Shown: positions 48,401-58,047 of the stretch, in pieces
Position numbering within the stretch: position 1 is the first letter of the stretch
Layout: every line of letters begins with the position of its first letter
NCBI GenBank assembly: GCA_030248135.1
Contig: JASANC010003435.1
Span: forward strand, 1-64,000
DNA length: 64,000 nt
Source of the DNA: Theristus sp. LFF4_11
Lineage: Eukaryota; Nematoda; Chromadorea; Monhysterida; Xyalidae
Direction: 5' to 3'
Made by a program: the position numbers and the translations under genes
Notes under the pieces: generated by a model
The model's database searches: none
Told to the model about the DNA's origin: nothing
The model's input: only the letters and a program-made list of their open reading frames with translations

Positions 48401-49732
48401 GCAAATGGCTAACCTGCATTTTAGCACTAGTGGAACCGCCCGAGTTTGCTCTGTTTGGCGACAGCAAACCACGAGCGTCAAGTGCTGGTGACGCTTGGCG
48501 CAGTCACGGGGGTGAGCGTGTGTGTGTGTGTGGTGTGTCATTGTGCTAGCAGTGGTAGAACATGTCGATAGTCAGATATCAGTGTCGATATCAGATTGTG
48601 TCACATATGCCAATAGACAGACTGCAGTAAAAAAGCCATGCAATAACCGATCTGAAACTATAGCGATGTAGCTGTAAAAAATACAATAACGAATTTTTTT
48701 TGCCAAACTTAGTCGTAGTTTATGGTCGTTGTACAGTTGTGCGTATTGTGTGTGTGTGTCGTGTCGTTGTTGTTGTTGTTGTGGAGTGCGGCAGAAACTG
48801 CAGTCAATCAAAACACAGTATGAAAACGGCGAATCGTGTTGCAGGCGCCGGAACGCTGTGCGGCACGGGTCAATCGACTCCGGACACGCACAAGGAGGTG
48901 AACGTGGACGTGCGCTTGACGTTGATCACCGACCAGTCGACGGGCGCCTCGAGTGTGTCCGCGCACGCGCTCTGGAAAGCCGACGGCAAACCGACGGACT
49001 GCGTGAAGCGAATCATCGACGGCACTGCCAACAACACCCAAGGCGTCGTCATGATCGTGTTCGTCGAGAAGGTCTTCCCGTCCATATTCAGCGCCATCGT
49101 CGGCGGAGGGTCAGTTTTGGACTTTTGAAACATAATTTTTTTCAGAGAACTCTCACCATTTTCAAGTTTTGAACACAGGCTTTTATGCTTTAGTTGCAGT
49201 TTCTCTTATCTTCGGCACTTTTGAAGCGACGTCTGGTATTCTTGATCCGTAATGATTCAGTGACGTTGGCTGGCAGCCGAACTTGAGTTGTGTGTGAGAT
49301 TAGGTCGACGAAACAATCCGAGTGCCGCTCAACCTCCTTCACTTTGCCCGACTTCTTCGACGTCTGCTAATTTGTAATGTCGACACAGAAATATTCGTAA
49401 TCGTCAAAACAGTTCACAACAAATTTTTCTTTCACAACAAACGTTCACAACAACAAAGTGTTCCCACTGACAGCGTGATCGCGATGTACGCCGCCGTGGT
49501 GCTGGTCGCCGGCCGACTCATCCGCGTGCTCGTCTTCAACATGCCCACATCGGTGATCATCAATGAAATGCCGAACGTCGATCGCTTGATGAAGATCTGC
49601 CGCGACATTTACGTGGTGCGCGAGGCGCGCGACTTCGCCCTCGAACAGGACCTGTTCGCGCGGCTGATATTCCTGTTCCGATCACCGGAGACGCTCGTGA
49701 AATGGACTCGCGCAAAAGTGAAATACGATTGA
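18444..49732 (+). CDS. PIEZO: PIEZO mechanosensitive cation channel
   Basis: A complete gene. 38 exons join in phase to about 2,498 codons; human PIEZO1 has 2,521. PIEZO is a plasma-membrane trimer that opens on membrane tension. Exons: 18444-18507, 18664-18762, 19089-19254, 19530-19727, 20230-20592, 20814-21033, 27976-28113 (or 28098), 28431-28598, 28866-28994, 29337-29462, 29690-29802, 30302-30542, 31303-31654, 32033-32181, 32394-32573, 32687-32773, 33043-33240, 34629-34830, 35266-35566, 36263-36506, 36861-37126, 37477-37658, 37830-38017, 38909-39038, 39365-39654, 39774-39907, 42474-42717, 43155-43331, 43728-44037, 44370-44712, 44958-45116, 45395-45542, 45699-45884, 46252-46392, 46662 (or 46638/46632)-46864, 47246-47379, 48845-49109, 49474-49732. 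Conserved stretches include [47 protein letters not shown] and RALYLRKTV. The gene is loaded with intronic transposons, but every exon is open. Exon 7 is Pro/Ala-rich and poorly conserved, so its 3' edge is the least sure. Confidence 0.97.
19891..20090 (-). mobile_element. tRNA-derived SINE (family S1) in PIEZO intron 4
   Basis: On the minus strand it runs from a tRNA-like head (accctcgtggcctggtg, then a B-box-like gatcgagcccc) to a body containing gggttagccctggc and an AAC-repeat tail. Other copies are at 44071-44270 and 61326-61531. Confidence 0.8.
21034..22242. other. PIEZO intron 6, left part
   Basis: T-rich intronic DNA, including runs of pyrimidine on the coding strand. No gene or repeat copy is recognised. 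Confidence 0.5.
22243..26719. mobile_element. Foldback element in PIEZO intron 6
   Basis: A giant palindrome. The outer arms (22243-22990 and about 26014-26719) are inverse copies beginning TTAAGATAGGCTTTTT, and a TTAA lies at each extreme. Inside the arms, ~125 bp tandem repeats containing gcaccctaaaaacg and cggaaactagtcaaaa run forward (about 22990-23600) then backward (about 23600-24410). The right arm is split by an insertion at 24414-26013. No transposase frame is seen. It accounts for most of the 6.9 kb intron. Confidence 0.85.
24414..26013. mobile_element. 1.6 kb insertion nested in the foldback element
   Basis: Starts ctagcagttgacccgtgcc and ends in a gacagacagacggacagac run followed by ttagtatagtaga. 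Comparison with the left arm of the foldback shows that the arm sequence resumes on both sides, with tttaa at both joints. Inside, 24527-24672 and 25527-25675 are diverged direct repeats about 1 kb apart (ccgtttattgtttggggc). It is non-coding; the class is not determined. Confidence 0.65.
26720..27975. other. PIEZO intron 6, right part
   Basis: Unassigned intronic sequence up to the acceptor at 27974-27975. No gene is seen. Confidence 0.5.
31816..31971. mobile_element. MITE family M1 in PIEZO intron 13
   Basis: Palindromic; contains actggttggtaatcac and gtgatcaccaaccaatcagc, and ends aatttcgagttcgaccgta. A diverged relative of the 7904 copy. Confidence 0.7.
33403..34405. mobile_element. hAT-type MITE in PIEZO intron 17
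   Basis: Begins TAGAGATGTC, ends CATCTCTA, and is flanked by the exact 8-bp duplication GACACATG (33395-33402 and 34406-34413). A/T-rich ends surround a 258-bp tandem duplication (33701-33958 and 33959-34216). It carries only a short frame with weak transposase-like character, so it is non-autonomous. Confidence 0.9.
35592..35934 (+). mobile_element. tRNA-derived SINE (family S2) in PIEZO intron 19
   Basis: A complete SINE. The head (35592-35667) looks like a tRNA, with tggctgagtgg as A box and gggttcgaatcc as a perfect B box. The body is about 250 bp and the tail is caacaaacaacaacaac. The 13-bp target duplication agagtggaatggt is at 35579-35591 and 35935-35947. Confidence 0.9.
38206..38403 (+). 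CDS. Possible alternative terminal exon of PIEZO
   Basis: Between exons 23 and 24, a good acceptor (gaacgtcacag) is followed by a 65-codon open stretch in the phase that exon 23 requires, ending in TAG at 38401-38403. It starts with Met and a basic run (MPRKKPKK), then HHRRS and Pro/Lys-rich low-complexity sequence. Used after exon 23, it would end the protein before the pore. It could also be a tiny intronic gene or a chance frame. No homology is recognised. Confidence 0.35.
   Translation: MPRKKPKKAAHHRRSVPPAKAVPTVTFSFDIDSIDDNRDAKSPSKTPPRAVFVAVKQDNRGKQVK
40422..41209. mobile_element. hAT-type MITE nested in hAT copy 2
   Basis: Ends TAGAGTTGGTAAAAAACCGG and, inverted, TAGGGTTGGC followed by aaccggtttt runs. 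The 8-bp duplication GTTGTTGA (40414-40421 and 41210-41217) is exact, and the uninterrupted site is visible in copy 1 near 16999. No transposase is present. Confidence 0.92.
41418..42113 (+). pseudogene. hAT transposase C-terminal fragment, copy 2
   Basis: Second copy of the 17218-17922 fragment. It keeps the A-run that copy 1 lost, but has a 2-bp loss near 41556, an extra G near 41920 and a 9-bp or so loss before the NERMFSEA-type stretch. It is broken in several places. Confidence 0.85.
42733..42997. repeat. GGCC-core inverted repeat in PIEZO intron 27
   Basis: The left end has acaattgcggcccgg-type repeats and the right end has gggccgcgatcttctgcgcc in inverse orientation. It resembles, in plan but not in exact motif, the 14-bp tandem ends of the element at 12608-13192. 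Confidence 0.45.
44071..44270 (-). mobile_element. tRNA-derived SINE (family S1) in PIEZO intron 29
   Basis: Minus-strand copy with head accctcgtggcctggtggt, B-box-like ggatcgagcc, and an AAC-rich tail at the left edge. Near-identical to 19891-20090. Confidence 0.85.
45122..45180. mobile_element. MITE family M1, truncated, at PIEZO exon 31 donor
   Basis: tac....gaactctaaatt followed by gggaatcagctgattggttg aligns without gaps to the left end of the 7904 copy. Its first TA is the +6/+7 of the donor GTACGTA of exon 31. The right half is missing. Confidence 0.75.
46873..46993. mobile_element. Hairpin MITE in PIEZO intron 35
   Basis: ~120 bp inverted repeat with arms ccggtgtcacgatt...tttccccgcgtttct and the reverse complement, closed by a ~25 bp loop. 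It sits just after the exon 35 donor. Confidence 0.7.
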
Positions 49733-50146
49733 GGTTTTGTTGGCGTGGCTAGGTTTTGTTGGCGTGGCTGAAAATGTAGTGACGTGTTGACTTTGACCGT
49801 GTCGCGGTGACTTTTTTCGTCGCTTTTGTTGACTGACAACAAATGTTGTGTTGTTTGTCATTGAATTGTCTCTGTCTCTGTCTCTCTCTGTATGTGTCTG
49901 TCGTGCGTGTGATGGTTTGTTCTCCCATGTGACCTGTCGAGTGCTCCAATGATACAACGAATTCGCACACATACGAACTTTGGAGGACAGGAATATCAAT
50001 AATACTTTTGTAATTCATAGCATAAATTTTTTCAGTAACAACCCATTTTTAAACGTTTTTTGTCGTTTTTTTGGTTTTTGTTTCCGTTCTGATGTGTGCC
50101 CTTTGTGTTTTGTATTCCACAAGACACATCCTTCGTTAACCGCTGG

Positions 50147-50152
50147 AATAAA
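50147..50152 (+). terminator. Candidate PIEZO poly(A) signal
   Basis: AATAAA about 415 bp after the PIEZO stop codon, and the first one I see there. Confidence 0.45.
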
Positions 50153-50978
50153 AATACTCAGATAGTTTTTCGCTTTGTTTTTTATGTCTATCGACTAAAA
50201 CTTTTTCTGTTGCCATCTTTATTCATCACTTGTTGATTACGTTGTTTGACACTTGCTTGTTTGCTATTGAGTTGTTTATGTTTCCGTTTGTTGTTTTTTT
50301 GCAATGCACTTTGCTTGCACAGTAAAATGTAAAGTATTCGTAAAATGGTTGTTGTCACAGTTGTTGTTTTTTGTTGTAAGGCTTGTTTGTTGTAGTTGTG
50401 TGATCGTTTGGTGATGATGAAAAGTGTCTGGTCTTGTGACGTTTATTGTGTTTTGCGTTTCTGGGTATTCTGAAACGATTTTGTTTTCTTTGTATTCAGT
50501 CATTGAAATTGAGATGTCCGTGTGAATGTGCTGGTAACAATTTTTTCAAAAATTTTTATTTTATTCAATCTTTATGTGGACAGAAAATCAAAAAACAATG
50601 TGCAAATCATTCCGTTTTAACTCGTCGCACGGTAATATGTTTGTCGATCAATGAAAAAATGTGATTGGCGTCGCTGCTCTATTAATAAAATTATTTCTGT
50701 TTTCTCAACTTCTTTGACCGTATTGTAACTGCTATAACTGTCTTGTTACAATTTATAGTGTGCTCTGTGATTGCTCTTGTATGTAATGTTGTGCAGACGT
50801 CTAAACTGAATAAACGGAGGACAAGAAATAAATAGTCGACCGCTGGGATTTTTAATGCTGTATTTTTGTTTATCCAACCACCTCGCACCGATGCATAGCA
50901 GTCGGTCAAGAGATATATCGGCTTTCACGTCTATATCCTCAAATTTGTTAGCGCAAACAAAACTCCACACCATCGACG
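50153..50978. other. Spacer between PIEZO and the UPF0462 gene
   Basis: AT-rich, T-biased sequence with no gene recognised. Further AATAAA motifs near 50683 and 50808 could serve a longer PIEZO 3' UTR. Confidence 0.45.
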
Positions 50979-52659
50979 ATGCATTCGCCAATGATTCTTG
51001 TGTTTTATCTGTTGTTCACCATGGCGTCTGGCTGCACCGACAACAACGACCGCAGCACCACGGGCGCCGCCGTTCAGTCAACCTCCGACGAGCAAGAACA
51101 GCAGCGTCACAAGCAAGAGCAGCGCGCACAACTGCGCCCGATCACCGGCGGCCGTTTCGCGCATCGGCCGCGTTTGCCCGGCCTCGCGTTCACGATCAAC
51201 CAGACCTGGGACGCGCAGCCGTCCGGTCACCAGCCGTACACGTTCCGCCTCGACTGGCACTTCGAGCGGCAGCCGGGCAAGCCGCATCGACGGGCGATCA
51301 GGGTGGGCGCGGTTTTTTGTGGCGTTCTGTGGTTGACATTTCACATTTGAAATACAGTGGCGGCCAAAAGTGTTGGAACGCTGCGTGTGTGTGTGTGCTG
51401 TGTAGTGCGCGCGTGTTGCATCAGCCGTATAAACTTTATTATAAGAGTTTGTGGCAACGTTGGGTTCACGAGACACTTTTCGACCCAACGTTGCCCTTAA
51501 ATTATTATAATAGTGTTTGTATGGCTGATGCAACACGCGCGCAGCGTTCCAACACCTTGTAGTATCAGTGGAACTTGATGGAATTTGGCGGTTCGAAAGA
51601 TTTGTTTGGTGCGCTGATTTTATAATCAGATCAGAGCATCCTTTTTGAGTGGATGTACAAATTTTATCATTTGATTGGTGCCAGTTTGGAATGCCGAATT
51701 ATGTGGTATTGGGTGGTTGGAGCGATTCACGCAACCTCCGTTGGTTCACGTAATCGTTGCTGATCTTTCGAGTTCTGCCTGCACGTCGTGAAAACGCCAA
51801 AGCTGACCGCGCCTGTCCGCTCAGGTTGACATGCGTGGTCCGCTGTTTGACGACCCGGATGCACCCGACGAGCTGCCCGGCTATTGTGGCAACCTTTGGG
51901 AGTACGAGGTGTTCGAGTTGTTTTTCCTGAACGATCGCCAAGAATATTTGGAGGTGGAGATTGGACCGCACGGCCACTGGCTGGTGTTGCTGCTGCGAGG
52001 CGTCAGGCAGCCGTTCAATAAAGGTTGTCGTCTTCTCCTGTCAGTTTTTGAATATTGAATTTTTGTAGATTCGTTATTATTTTATTTGCTTTGATTGATT
52101 GTCAATAACGGCCCGCTGAAAAGCGTTTCGAATTTGTAAGATTGCACGGGGTTGTTATGTCGAAATCCATTTTTTTCTCTTGACGCACTTCGATTTTGAT
52201 TCACAGAAGACACGTCAGCATAAACTGTTTAACGTCACCATTAATGGGAGAACAAAGTGTCTATAGAACAGAACCAATGTCCATTTGGGAAATATCATCA
52301 AATGAACGAAATCTATAAAAAACATCAACTGAACTGAACGTGTAGGCGAGGAGCTCGACATCAACATTGTGACGAACGAGCATGCGGACGGTGGTCAACA
52401 GTGGCACGTGCAGTTCGACATTCCGATCGCCTACCTGCCGGCGAACGTCACGAAATTCAACGCGTATGCGATCCATGGCTCCGGCACCGATCGTCATTAT
52501 GACGCGCTGTTTCCGGTGACCGATGGAAACTTCACCGAACCGGACTTCCATCGATTGCAGTTCTTTCAGAGCGTTGACTTTGGTCAATTGCTGCCGGAGG
52601 GCATCAACGATCGACCGTATTTGGACTTCACAATCGGAGAGCTCTGGGGCGCCAAATGA
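50979..52659 (+). CDS. C4orf33: UPF0462 family protein (C4orf33 homologue)
   Basis: Three exons, 50979-51302, 51825-52023 and 52346-52659, join in phase to 278 codons. The family's function is unknown; human C4orf33 is about 199 aa. Conserved stretches are LWEYEVFELFFLNDRQEYLE, GPHGHWLVLLLRG, LPANVTKFNAYAIHG and PDFHRLQFF. The core begins around residue 65 (FTINQTWDA). The upstream N-terminus is extra: a hydrophobic MILVFYLLFTMASG that looks like a signal peptide, then a Gln/Glu/Arg-rich linker. Starting at the internal Met (about 51021, MASGC) would remove the signal-like part. The start is therefore the uncertain point; the fold assignment is firm. Confidence 0.9.
51355..51561. mobile_element. 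Palindromic MITE in the UPF0462 intron 1
   Basis: Long inverted repeat with arms gtgttggaacgctgcg and gcgcgcgtgttgcatcagcc, preceded by TA. The centre holds a second inverted pair, caacgttgggt. It looks mariner-like, but the outer ~15 bp of the two ends are poorly matched. Confidence 0.65.
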
Positions 52660-53070
52660 GCGGTTTGCTTGGCTTTGGCCGCTTTTACGATTGATAACCG
52701 TTCCGCTTTTTTCTGCTTATACACTTCGTTTATCTGCGTCATTTTTTAAAATTATCAGTTGATACTTGTTTGATTGGTTGATTGAGGTTGTGGAGTTATT
52801 TTGTGACATTCTGTGACTGATTTTGTGATCCACTTTTTTGTTTGGCACTTTGTTTGTGTTTTGCATTTGGTTGATTTGTTTTTCGGTGGCAATGATGCTT
52901 GGTAATATGGCGATGATAAAGCTTAGAAAGTCATGACTTTGGTTTCGTTGGATCTGCAAAGAAATCCAGGTGAAACCGTCCACTTCGTATTTTTCAGTAC
53001 AATCGCCGAGCTGTCATTGTTAGACAAGTGATTCAAGAGCAGCTTATTGTGCGCTCGGATTGTGCCAGCA
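52660..53070. other. Spacer upstream of POLR1H
   Basis: About 410 bp, T-rich; no gene or motif is recognised. Confidence 0.4.
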
Positions 53071-53776
53071 ATGAGCACACGGGCAAATGTCGTATCACAG
53101 TGGGTGGCGGACCCGGAGTTCTGCGCCGAGTGCGGCGCCATTCTGCCGTTGCCCGATCCGATGCGGAGTGTCGCTGAGTGCAACGTCTGCCATGCGCTCT
53201 GGGATGCGCACGGTTTGTTGCAACCGTACGTTTCGTTATCATGTTACGAGGGAGTACGAATGTGGCCAGAATTCGATCATCGGTTGCACTGATAGATGCG
53301 CAAAGCAGGATCGTCAATGACCAGCACAACACTGAGGAAAAAGTCCCCTGGAATCTCACCATGGTGGTGTGCTAGCGAAGGTGGGATACCATCATGGTAT
53401 GGTGTGCTTATTTCAGGAACTCGTTTACGTTTTGAAGAAACACCAAGCTGGTGCGCTACCATCGGTAGCACAGCACACCATCCTGGTGAGCTTCTTGGTT
53501 TTGGTGTGGGCTGTGTATCACTTTACATTGTGTGTTCCCTCTGCTGCAGAACTGCGCAACAAGCCGGTGTACGAGTGTGAGGAGACCTTTGTAAGGGGCG
53601 CACTTTCGCAGTCAACCAGCGGTCAGGCGGATGGACCGGAAGTGGATCGCGTCTGTGGCGGCTGCGGACACGAGCGAATGACGTACAGCACCAGACAGAC
53701 GCGATCCGCTGACGAGGGAATGACGGTGTTCTTCCGGTGCATCAAATGTGGACGCCTGGAGATTGAGTACTCGTGA
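53071..53776 (+). CDS. POLR1H: RNA polymerase I subunit RPA12
   Basis: Exons 53071-53212 and 53550-53776 join in phase to 122 codons (human: 126). RPA12 is the small subunit of nuclear RNA polymerase I that helps transcript cleavage and termination of rRNA synthesis. An N-terminal zinc ribbon (CAECG ... CNVC) is followed by a linker and a C-terminal TFIIS-like zinc ribbon (CGGCG ... CIKCG). The hairpin between the last cysteine pairs contains TRQTRSADEGMTVF, including the catalytic acidic pair (DE) shared with TFIIS. The start was chosen at 53071; an upstream in-frame ATG at 53047 would add eight residues. A poly(A) signal follows 50 bp after the stop. Confidence 0.95.
53354..53496. repeat. 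Imperfect inverted repeat in POLR1H intron
   Basis: ctcaccatggtggtgtgcta and, inverted, gctcaccaggatggtgtgct frame a ~140 bp segment that also contains shorter ccatcatgg palindromes. It is a probable old MITE. Confidence 0.4.
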
Positions 53777-53826
53777 TCATTGTTTGGTGATCGTTCAGTT
53801 TCAGTTGTGCATCGTTTTTTTGATGG

Positions 53827-53832
53827 AATAAA
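53827..53832 (+). terminator. POLR1H poly(A) signal
   Basis: AATAAA, 50 bp after the stop codon of POLR1H. Confidence 0.6.
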
Positions 53833-54848
53833 TCACGAACTTGGTGGCAGTTTTGAACTTTTTTTGATCGTGTCAACAGACAAGCCTTTTTCTTGATTGA
53901 CCAAGCTCAAAGGCATGCCATTCGTTTCTGCGTTCCGCTGTCTACCACCGATCAGTAAACGAGACGGTTTTCGAATTTCAAAATGTGTGAGTGTTTGTGC
54001 GGTTTATTATGACGAATAAGTTGTGTAGTTTATTGCCAAATTTTGTCTTTTTCACTGCGTTATAAAGTCCAGCCGAGCCAAACAACATAACGCAAAATTT
54101 ACATGAGTGTTTTTTGAAACTTTGTCGCATCTTCACAAATAGTGCGGTTACACTGTCATGTTTTAGAGACATAACTGCACTGGTTGAAAGGCAAAATAAT
54201 GCACTGTTTTGAATTTTGAGCCTATGAAAACGTATAAATACATCGCAGCACGCCTGTAAACGCACGCAGGGTCGCCAAAAAAAGGCAAAATCATCAGATC
54301 TTATTCCGAGACTGCATTCTTTCCCTTTTTGGCGGCATGTGTTTATTCGTTCTTCGTCAAGTACAAATTTTTTCTTTCCATTTGCGTTGCTTCACAGGAA
54401 CTGGTAATAATTTATTGGTGATCCCATCGTTTCTCAAGCTTTTTTCTTAGTTTTTCATGCTTATTTGATACTGACAATAAACGTGTCTTTTAATTGAAAA
54501 TGTTTTACAGTTTTTTTTGTTTGTCAGCTGATTTTATCAGTATATTTCTAGCCGTAGTTCTGACAAGCGTGCTTGCAGTTTTTTGCATGCATTTTGAATT
54601 TGGCTAGTTTTTGCACTGTGGTCACGACACGATCATGGGTTTCATGTTCGTTTTGATTGCAAAGTATTTTCCGACAAAACTGGTTTTATAATTTTTATTT
54701 TTCAGTTACCTTTGTCATGCAATTTTTGTTTGCATTCATGTGAAACTGATCACACTCAACACGTAGCATGTTTTAGGGTGTTTTCGGGTGCACGGAAATG
54801 GACACATGAAAATGACGAAGTTGAAAACGGACTGAGAAGTCGTTTGAA
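53833..54848. other. Spacer upstream of the Cys-loop receptor gene
   Basis: About 1 kb of AT-rich DNA. I see no gene, repeat copy or clear promoter element. Confidence 0.4.
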
Positions 54849-57800
54849 ATGAACAGTGACAAACTCACCGCTTGGTCCGTATCGGGCCGAAGCATATTGG
54901 CGTTATCTCTGCTGATTTTGGCCGGTCACAGTTTGGCGCAGAAAAGTAAACCGGACAAAGGGCTGCCTCCGCCGAATGCAAGCACGAGCGAAGGGAAGAC
55001 TGCGGGCTCGTCCGGCCCCGTGGCTCCGCCGCAGAAGGACACTTCGTGCCAGTGGAAGGCAAACGTCACTGGTAGGACGAGTTTGTGCAAGATTCTGAAA
55101 CGCGTAAAGTTGCGGTTTCGCTAAGACGCATACACCTCGCTTGGTGCCCCCTCGCTGAACAAGCCTTGCCGCTAATTTTGCTGCTGAATTGACTGAATGT
55201 GAGATAAGGCGCGTTTCTATTAGAAAAAGTGATGCTAAAATTTAGTTTGTGCGTTTGTCAGTGCTGCCGTATTAAAAGATACCTTCAGCATTCAATGCCG
55301 AAATCAAAAATAAAAAAACTGTTCTTCTATCCAACCTTCTTTTGTCAATAATAAAATCTGAGCGTGCCAGATGTGCAATCATTGCCATTCCACGACTACG
55401 CGGTGCTCGAGGACTGCCTCTACTATGAGCTGAAAACGCGAGCCGCCGCCGCACAACGGGCCGAGGAGAAAGCGCTCGTCACGTTTCCACCGGTGGACAC
55501 GAACGGGCAAGTGCTGGTGACGATCAACGACATCAAAGTATACGAAATCAGAAAGGCTGGTGGTCGCTGCGCTCAGTGGTTTTCGTTTATGGCTTCTGGA
55601 AGTTTTGCGGTTTTTCGGGAACAAAAAAAATTAGAACACTGAAACTGAAATGAAAAACAAATTAGAAAACTTTCAGTATTCGACGACGACGCAACCCTGG
55701 CTGGACTATCGTGCGACCGGGTTTTTAGAAATGGTGAGGTACAGCACGTACTCGCATAAGATATGCCTTGCGATGAGTAATTTGGGCAGTGCTGCAACAG
55801 AACATTTTGAAACGATTGATTTGTAGCAATGGAGCGACGATCGTTTGACGTGGGACACAAACGAATGGAGGGTGGTCAGGTTGAAAATCAAACAGGCGCG
55901 AGACATATGGACACCCGACCTGGACGATTATCGGTAGGTGTTAATTAGATTCATTTTCTCATTTGTCGTGCTTGTTCACTGATTTGGATATGTTATGTAA
56001 TGTAATATCGGTTTGTGTAGACTTGTTCAATCGGTACATCCATGGAGCGTTGGAGCCAAGTACCAGAACGTCTCCGTGACCCCGAAGGGCTTGGTGACCA
56101 CACGCGGGCAATTTCAACATGAGCTCATGTGCAATTATGACCAGCAAGATGTGAGAATCCACACTGCGCGTGAATACACTTTTAGCGCTACCACAAAATT
56201 TTGTCCAGCAAAAGTCTTTTTTATTTTCAGAACGATGACGTTTGCTGTGCACGGATCGGCTCGCAGTTTTACAGTCAACTGATACGCTTTGCTGTAAAAA
56301 CAGGTGAGAACGTGAGAGATTGTGTGTGAATGCTAGCCCTGGGTTGGTTGGCACATGCCACTTCGCAGGCCTGTCTTTACTAAATACCGTATTACCCCCA
56401 TTAAACCCCCCCCCCCCCCCCCAAACCCCCCCCCCCCCCCCCCCCCCCACAAATAATCCCCCATGGGGGTTAATTGGAAACCTGTTTGAAACACATACCC
56501 AGCGAATTCAGTGGCTGAATGCAGTGACATTGGTGAAATTGTGCTACCAAAGGCCCCAAATGGATGAGTTAATGGTAATTTCATTACAAAAGTCTGTTAC
56601 AAAAGGAAATCTCTGTGAAAAGTAGAAGTTTCTGCAACTTTCTTGCCTGCCATGCAAGGTATTTTTGCCATTTTTCAACAAAACCCCACCCCTAGAAAAT
56701 TTTGTATAATAAACCCCCCCCACCAATAATCCCCCCCCCACCAATAAACCCCCACCCCTAAAAGTCGCTGACGTATTAATCCCCCATGGGGGTTTATTGG
56801 GGGTAATACGGTAGTAAATAGTGCACTTTCATTTTGTCCTTTGCAGACAAAGTTAAAATTGGCCGCGAAGCGAATCATTTCCCAGTAAAAAGCAGCCGCG
56901 TTCGAACGTTAGACAGTTCTGATGGCACTGGGTAAGCCGAACTGGAATTGGTGAATTGCTTATCATCTGGTGAAAATCATATTGTTTACCAGAAAATCAC
57001 ACTGCAATTTCAGTGCGCAACTGCTGAGCGTCTGCTTGGTGATCACGCCGAAGGTGCAGGACAGCGCGCCCACGCTGCCGATTGTCATCCTCGGCATCGT
57101 GATGCTGGCTGCTCCGTTGGTCGGCTCATTCAAGCATCAAATCATCATTAAGACGACTGTGATCGCACTGCTCATCGTGTTGTACTCGCCGGTTGAGTAT
57201 TACTCGCGCAGGGCATGGAAGGACCTGCGACATGAGCCGCCGATATGTGAGAGCAAGCATATTCATTCGTTTTGATCGTCACGATATCACGAAATACAGT
57301 AGCTTTCGCACCCGAGCGAGGTCAACAAAATACACTGTTTTAGTATAGGATGTCGAGCTTTCAATAAAGTTTGTCCGGAAGTTTTAACCTGTCTTTTCAA
57401 ATTTTTGATTCAGCTGAAAAATACTCAAGAGACGCTGGACTTTCGATAAAATTTTCTTCGCACGCCTAACAAAATACCGTTGAAAATCCAATGTGCGTTC
57501 AGTGAGTTTGCGATTTGCAGATCGTTTCTTCGAGTTCACCCTTGTGATCTCGTGCGTGAGCATGTGCGTAACGCTGGCGCTGTGGGCGGCCGGGCGTCTC
57601 CGCCGTGGCGAGCGCAGCGTCGCTTCGGTGCCGCCGCCGCATCACATGCGTCTCGCCGCAAGCGCCGTCAATCAGCGCCTGCAATGCTGTCATCTGTTCA
57701 CGTTTGCCGCGGCGTCCGAGATTCAGCACGAGAAACTCGAGAATCAACCGCAGCTCGACTCGGTCACGACGACGACAACTGCTGCTGACAGTGAAGGTCG

Positions 57801-57990
57801 ACCGACAGAGGAGAACGGACAGGCGACGGTGGGTGAACGCAGCGAGCAGACGAACAACGCCGCCGCACGCCCGTCCGACGCGGCGCAGAACCGCCGCGAC
57901 TGGCTGCAGGTGTTCATGGCCGTGAACGTCCTCTGGTCGCTGATCGTCGTCGTCTTCTATCTCATTGGCGCCGTCGTTATACTCGCCTGA
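54849..57990 (+). CDS. Divergent Cys-loop ligand-gated ion channel subunit
   Basis: Nine exons, 54849-55071, 55371-55537, 55677-55733, 55827-55933, 56021-56150, 56231-56303, 56847-56931, 57014-57246 and 57521-57990, join in phase to 514 codons. Pentameric Cys-loop channels are plasma-membrane receptors for transmitters such as acetylcholine or GABA. A signal peptide (ILALSLLILAGHSLAQ) comes first. The ligand-binding domain has WSDDRLTWDTNEW and DIWTPDLDDYR, the family's loop-A region. Four hydrophobic segments follow: LPIVILGIVMLAAPLVG, IIIKTTVIALLIVLY, FTLVISCVSMCVTLALWAA and, after a long Arg/Gln/Thr-rich loop, VFMAVNVLWSLIVVVFYLIG. The Cys-loop (C222 to C234) has 11 instead of 13 residues between cysteines, and the second hydrophobic segment lacks the usual pore-lining pattern. 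Ligand and ion selectivity cannot be read. Confidence 0.85.
56385..56813. mobile_element. Poly-C/poly-G MITE in receptor intron 6
   Basis: Inverted ends TACCGTATTACCCCC, with TA at both edges. Long C runs (about 15 and 18 bases) lie at the left, and cccccatgggggtttattgg palindromes lie near both ends. 429 bp, non-coding. Confidence 0.8.
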
Positions 57991-58041
57991 TCGCGCGTCG
58001 CATGCTGTTGTTGAATCAGCACACTTGATGCAGCATCTCCG

Positions 58042-58047
58042 AATAAA
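58042..58047 (+). terminator. Receptor gene poly(A) signal
   Basis: AATAAA about 50 bp after the stop codon at 57988-57990. Confidence 0.6.

Larger units (their letters stand above)
44958..49732 (+). other. PIEZO: PIEZO pore module and cap (exons 31-38)
   Basis: This part encodes the anchor, outer helix, extracellular cap, inner helix and C-terminal domain. Exon 32 has the PIEZO signature PF-x2-E-x6-W (P2059 to W2070 in my numbering). E2086 in NMENY matches the conserved glutamate of vertebrate PIEZO1 linked to conduction and selectivity. Exon 33 has KFVKYL before the outer-helix segment [20 protein letters not shown]. Exons 34-37 form the cap. Exon 38 gives the inner helix, then [19 protein letters not shown] and the family's closing [11 protein letters not shown]. 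Confidence 0.9.
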
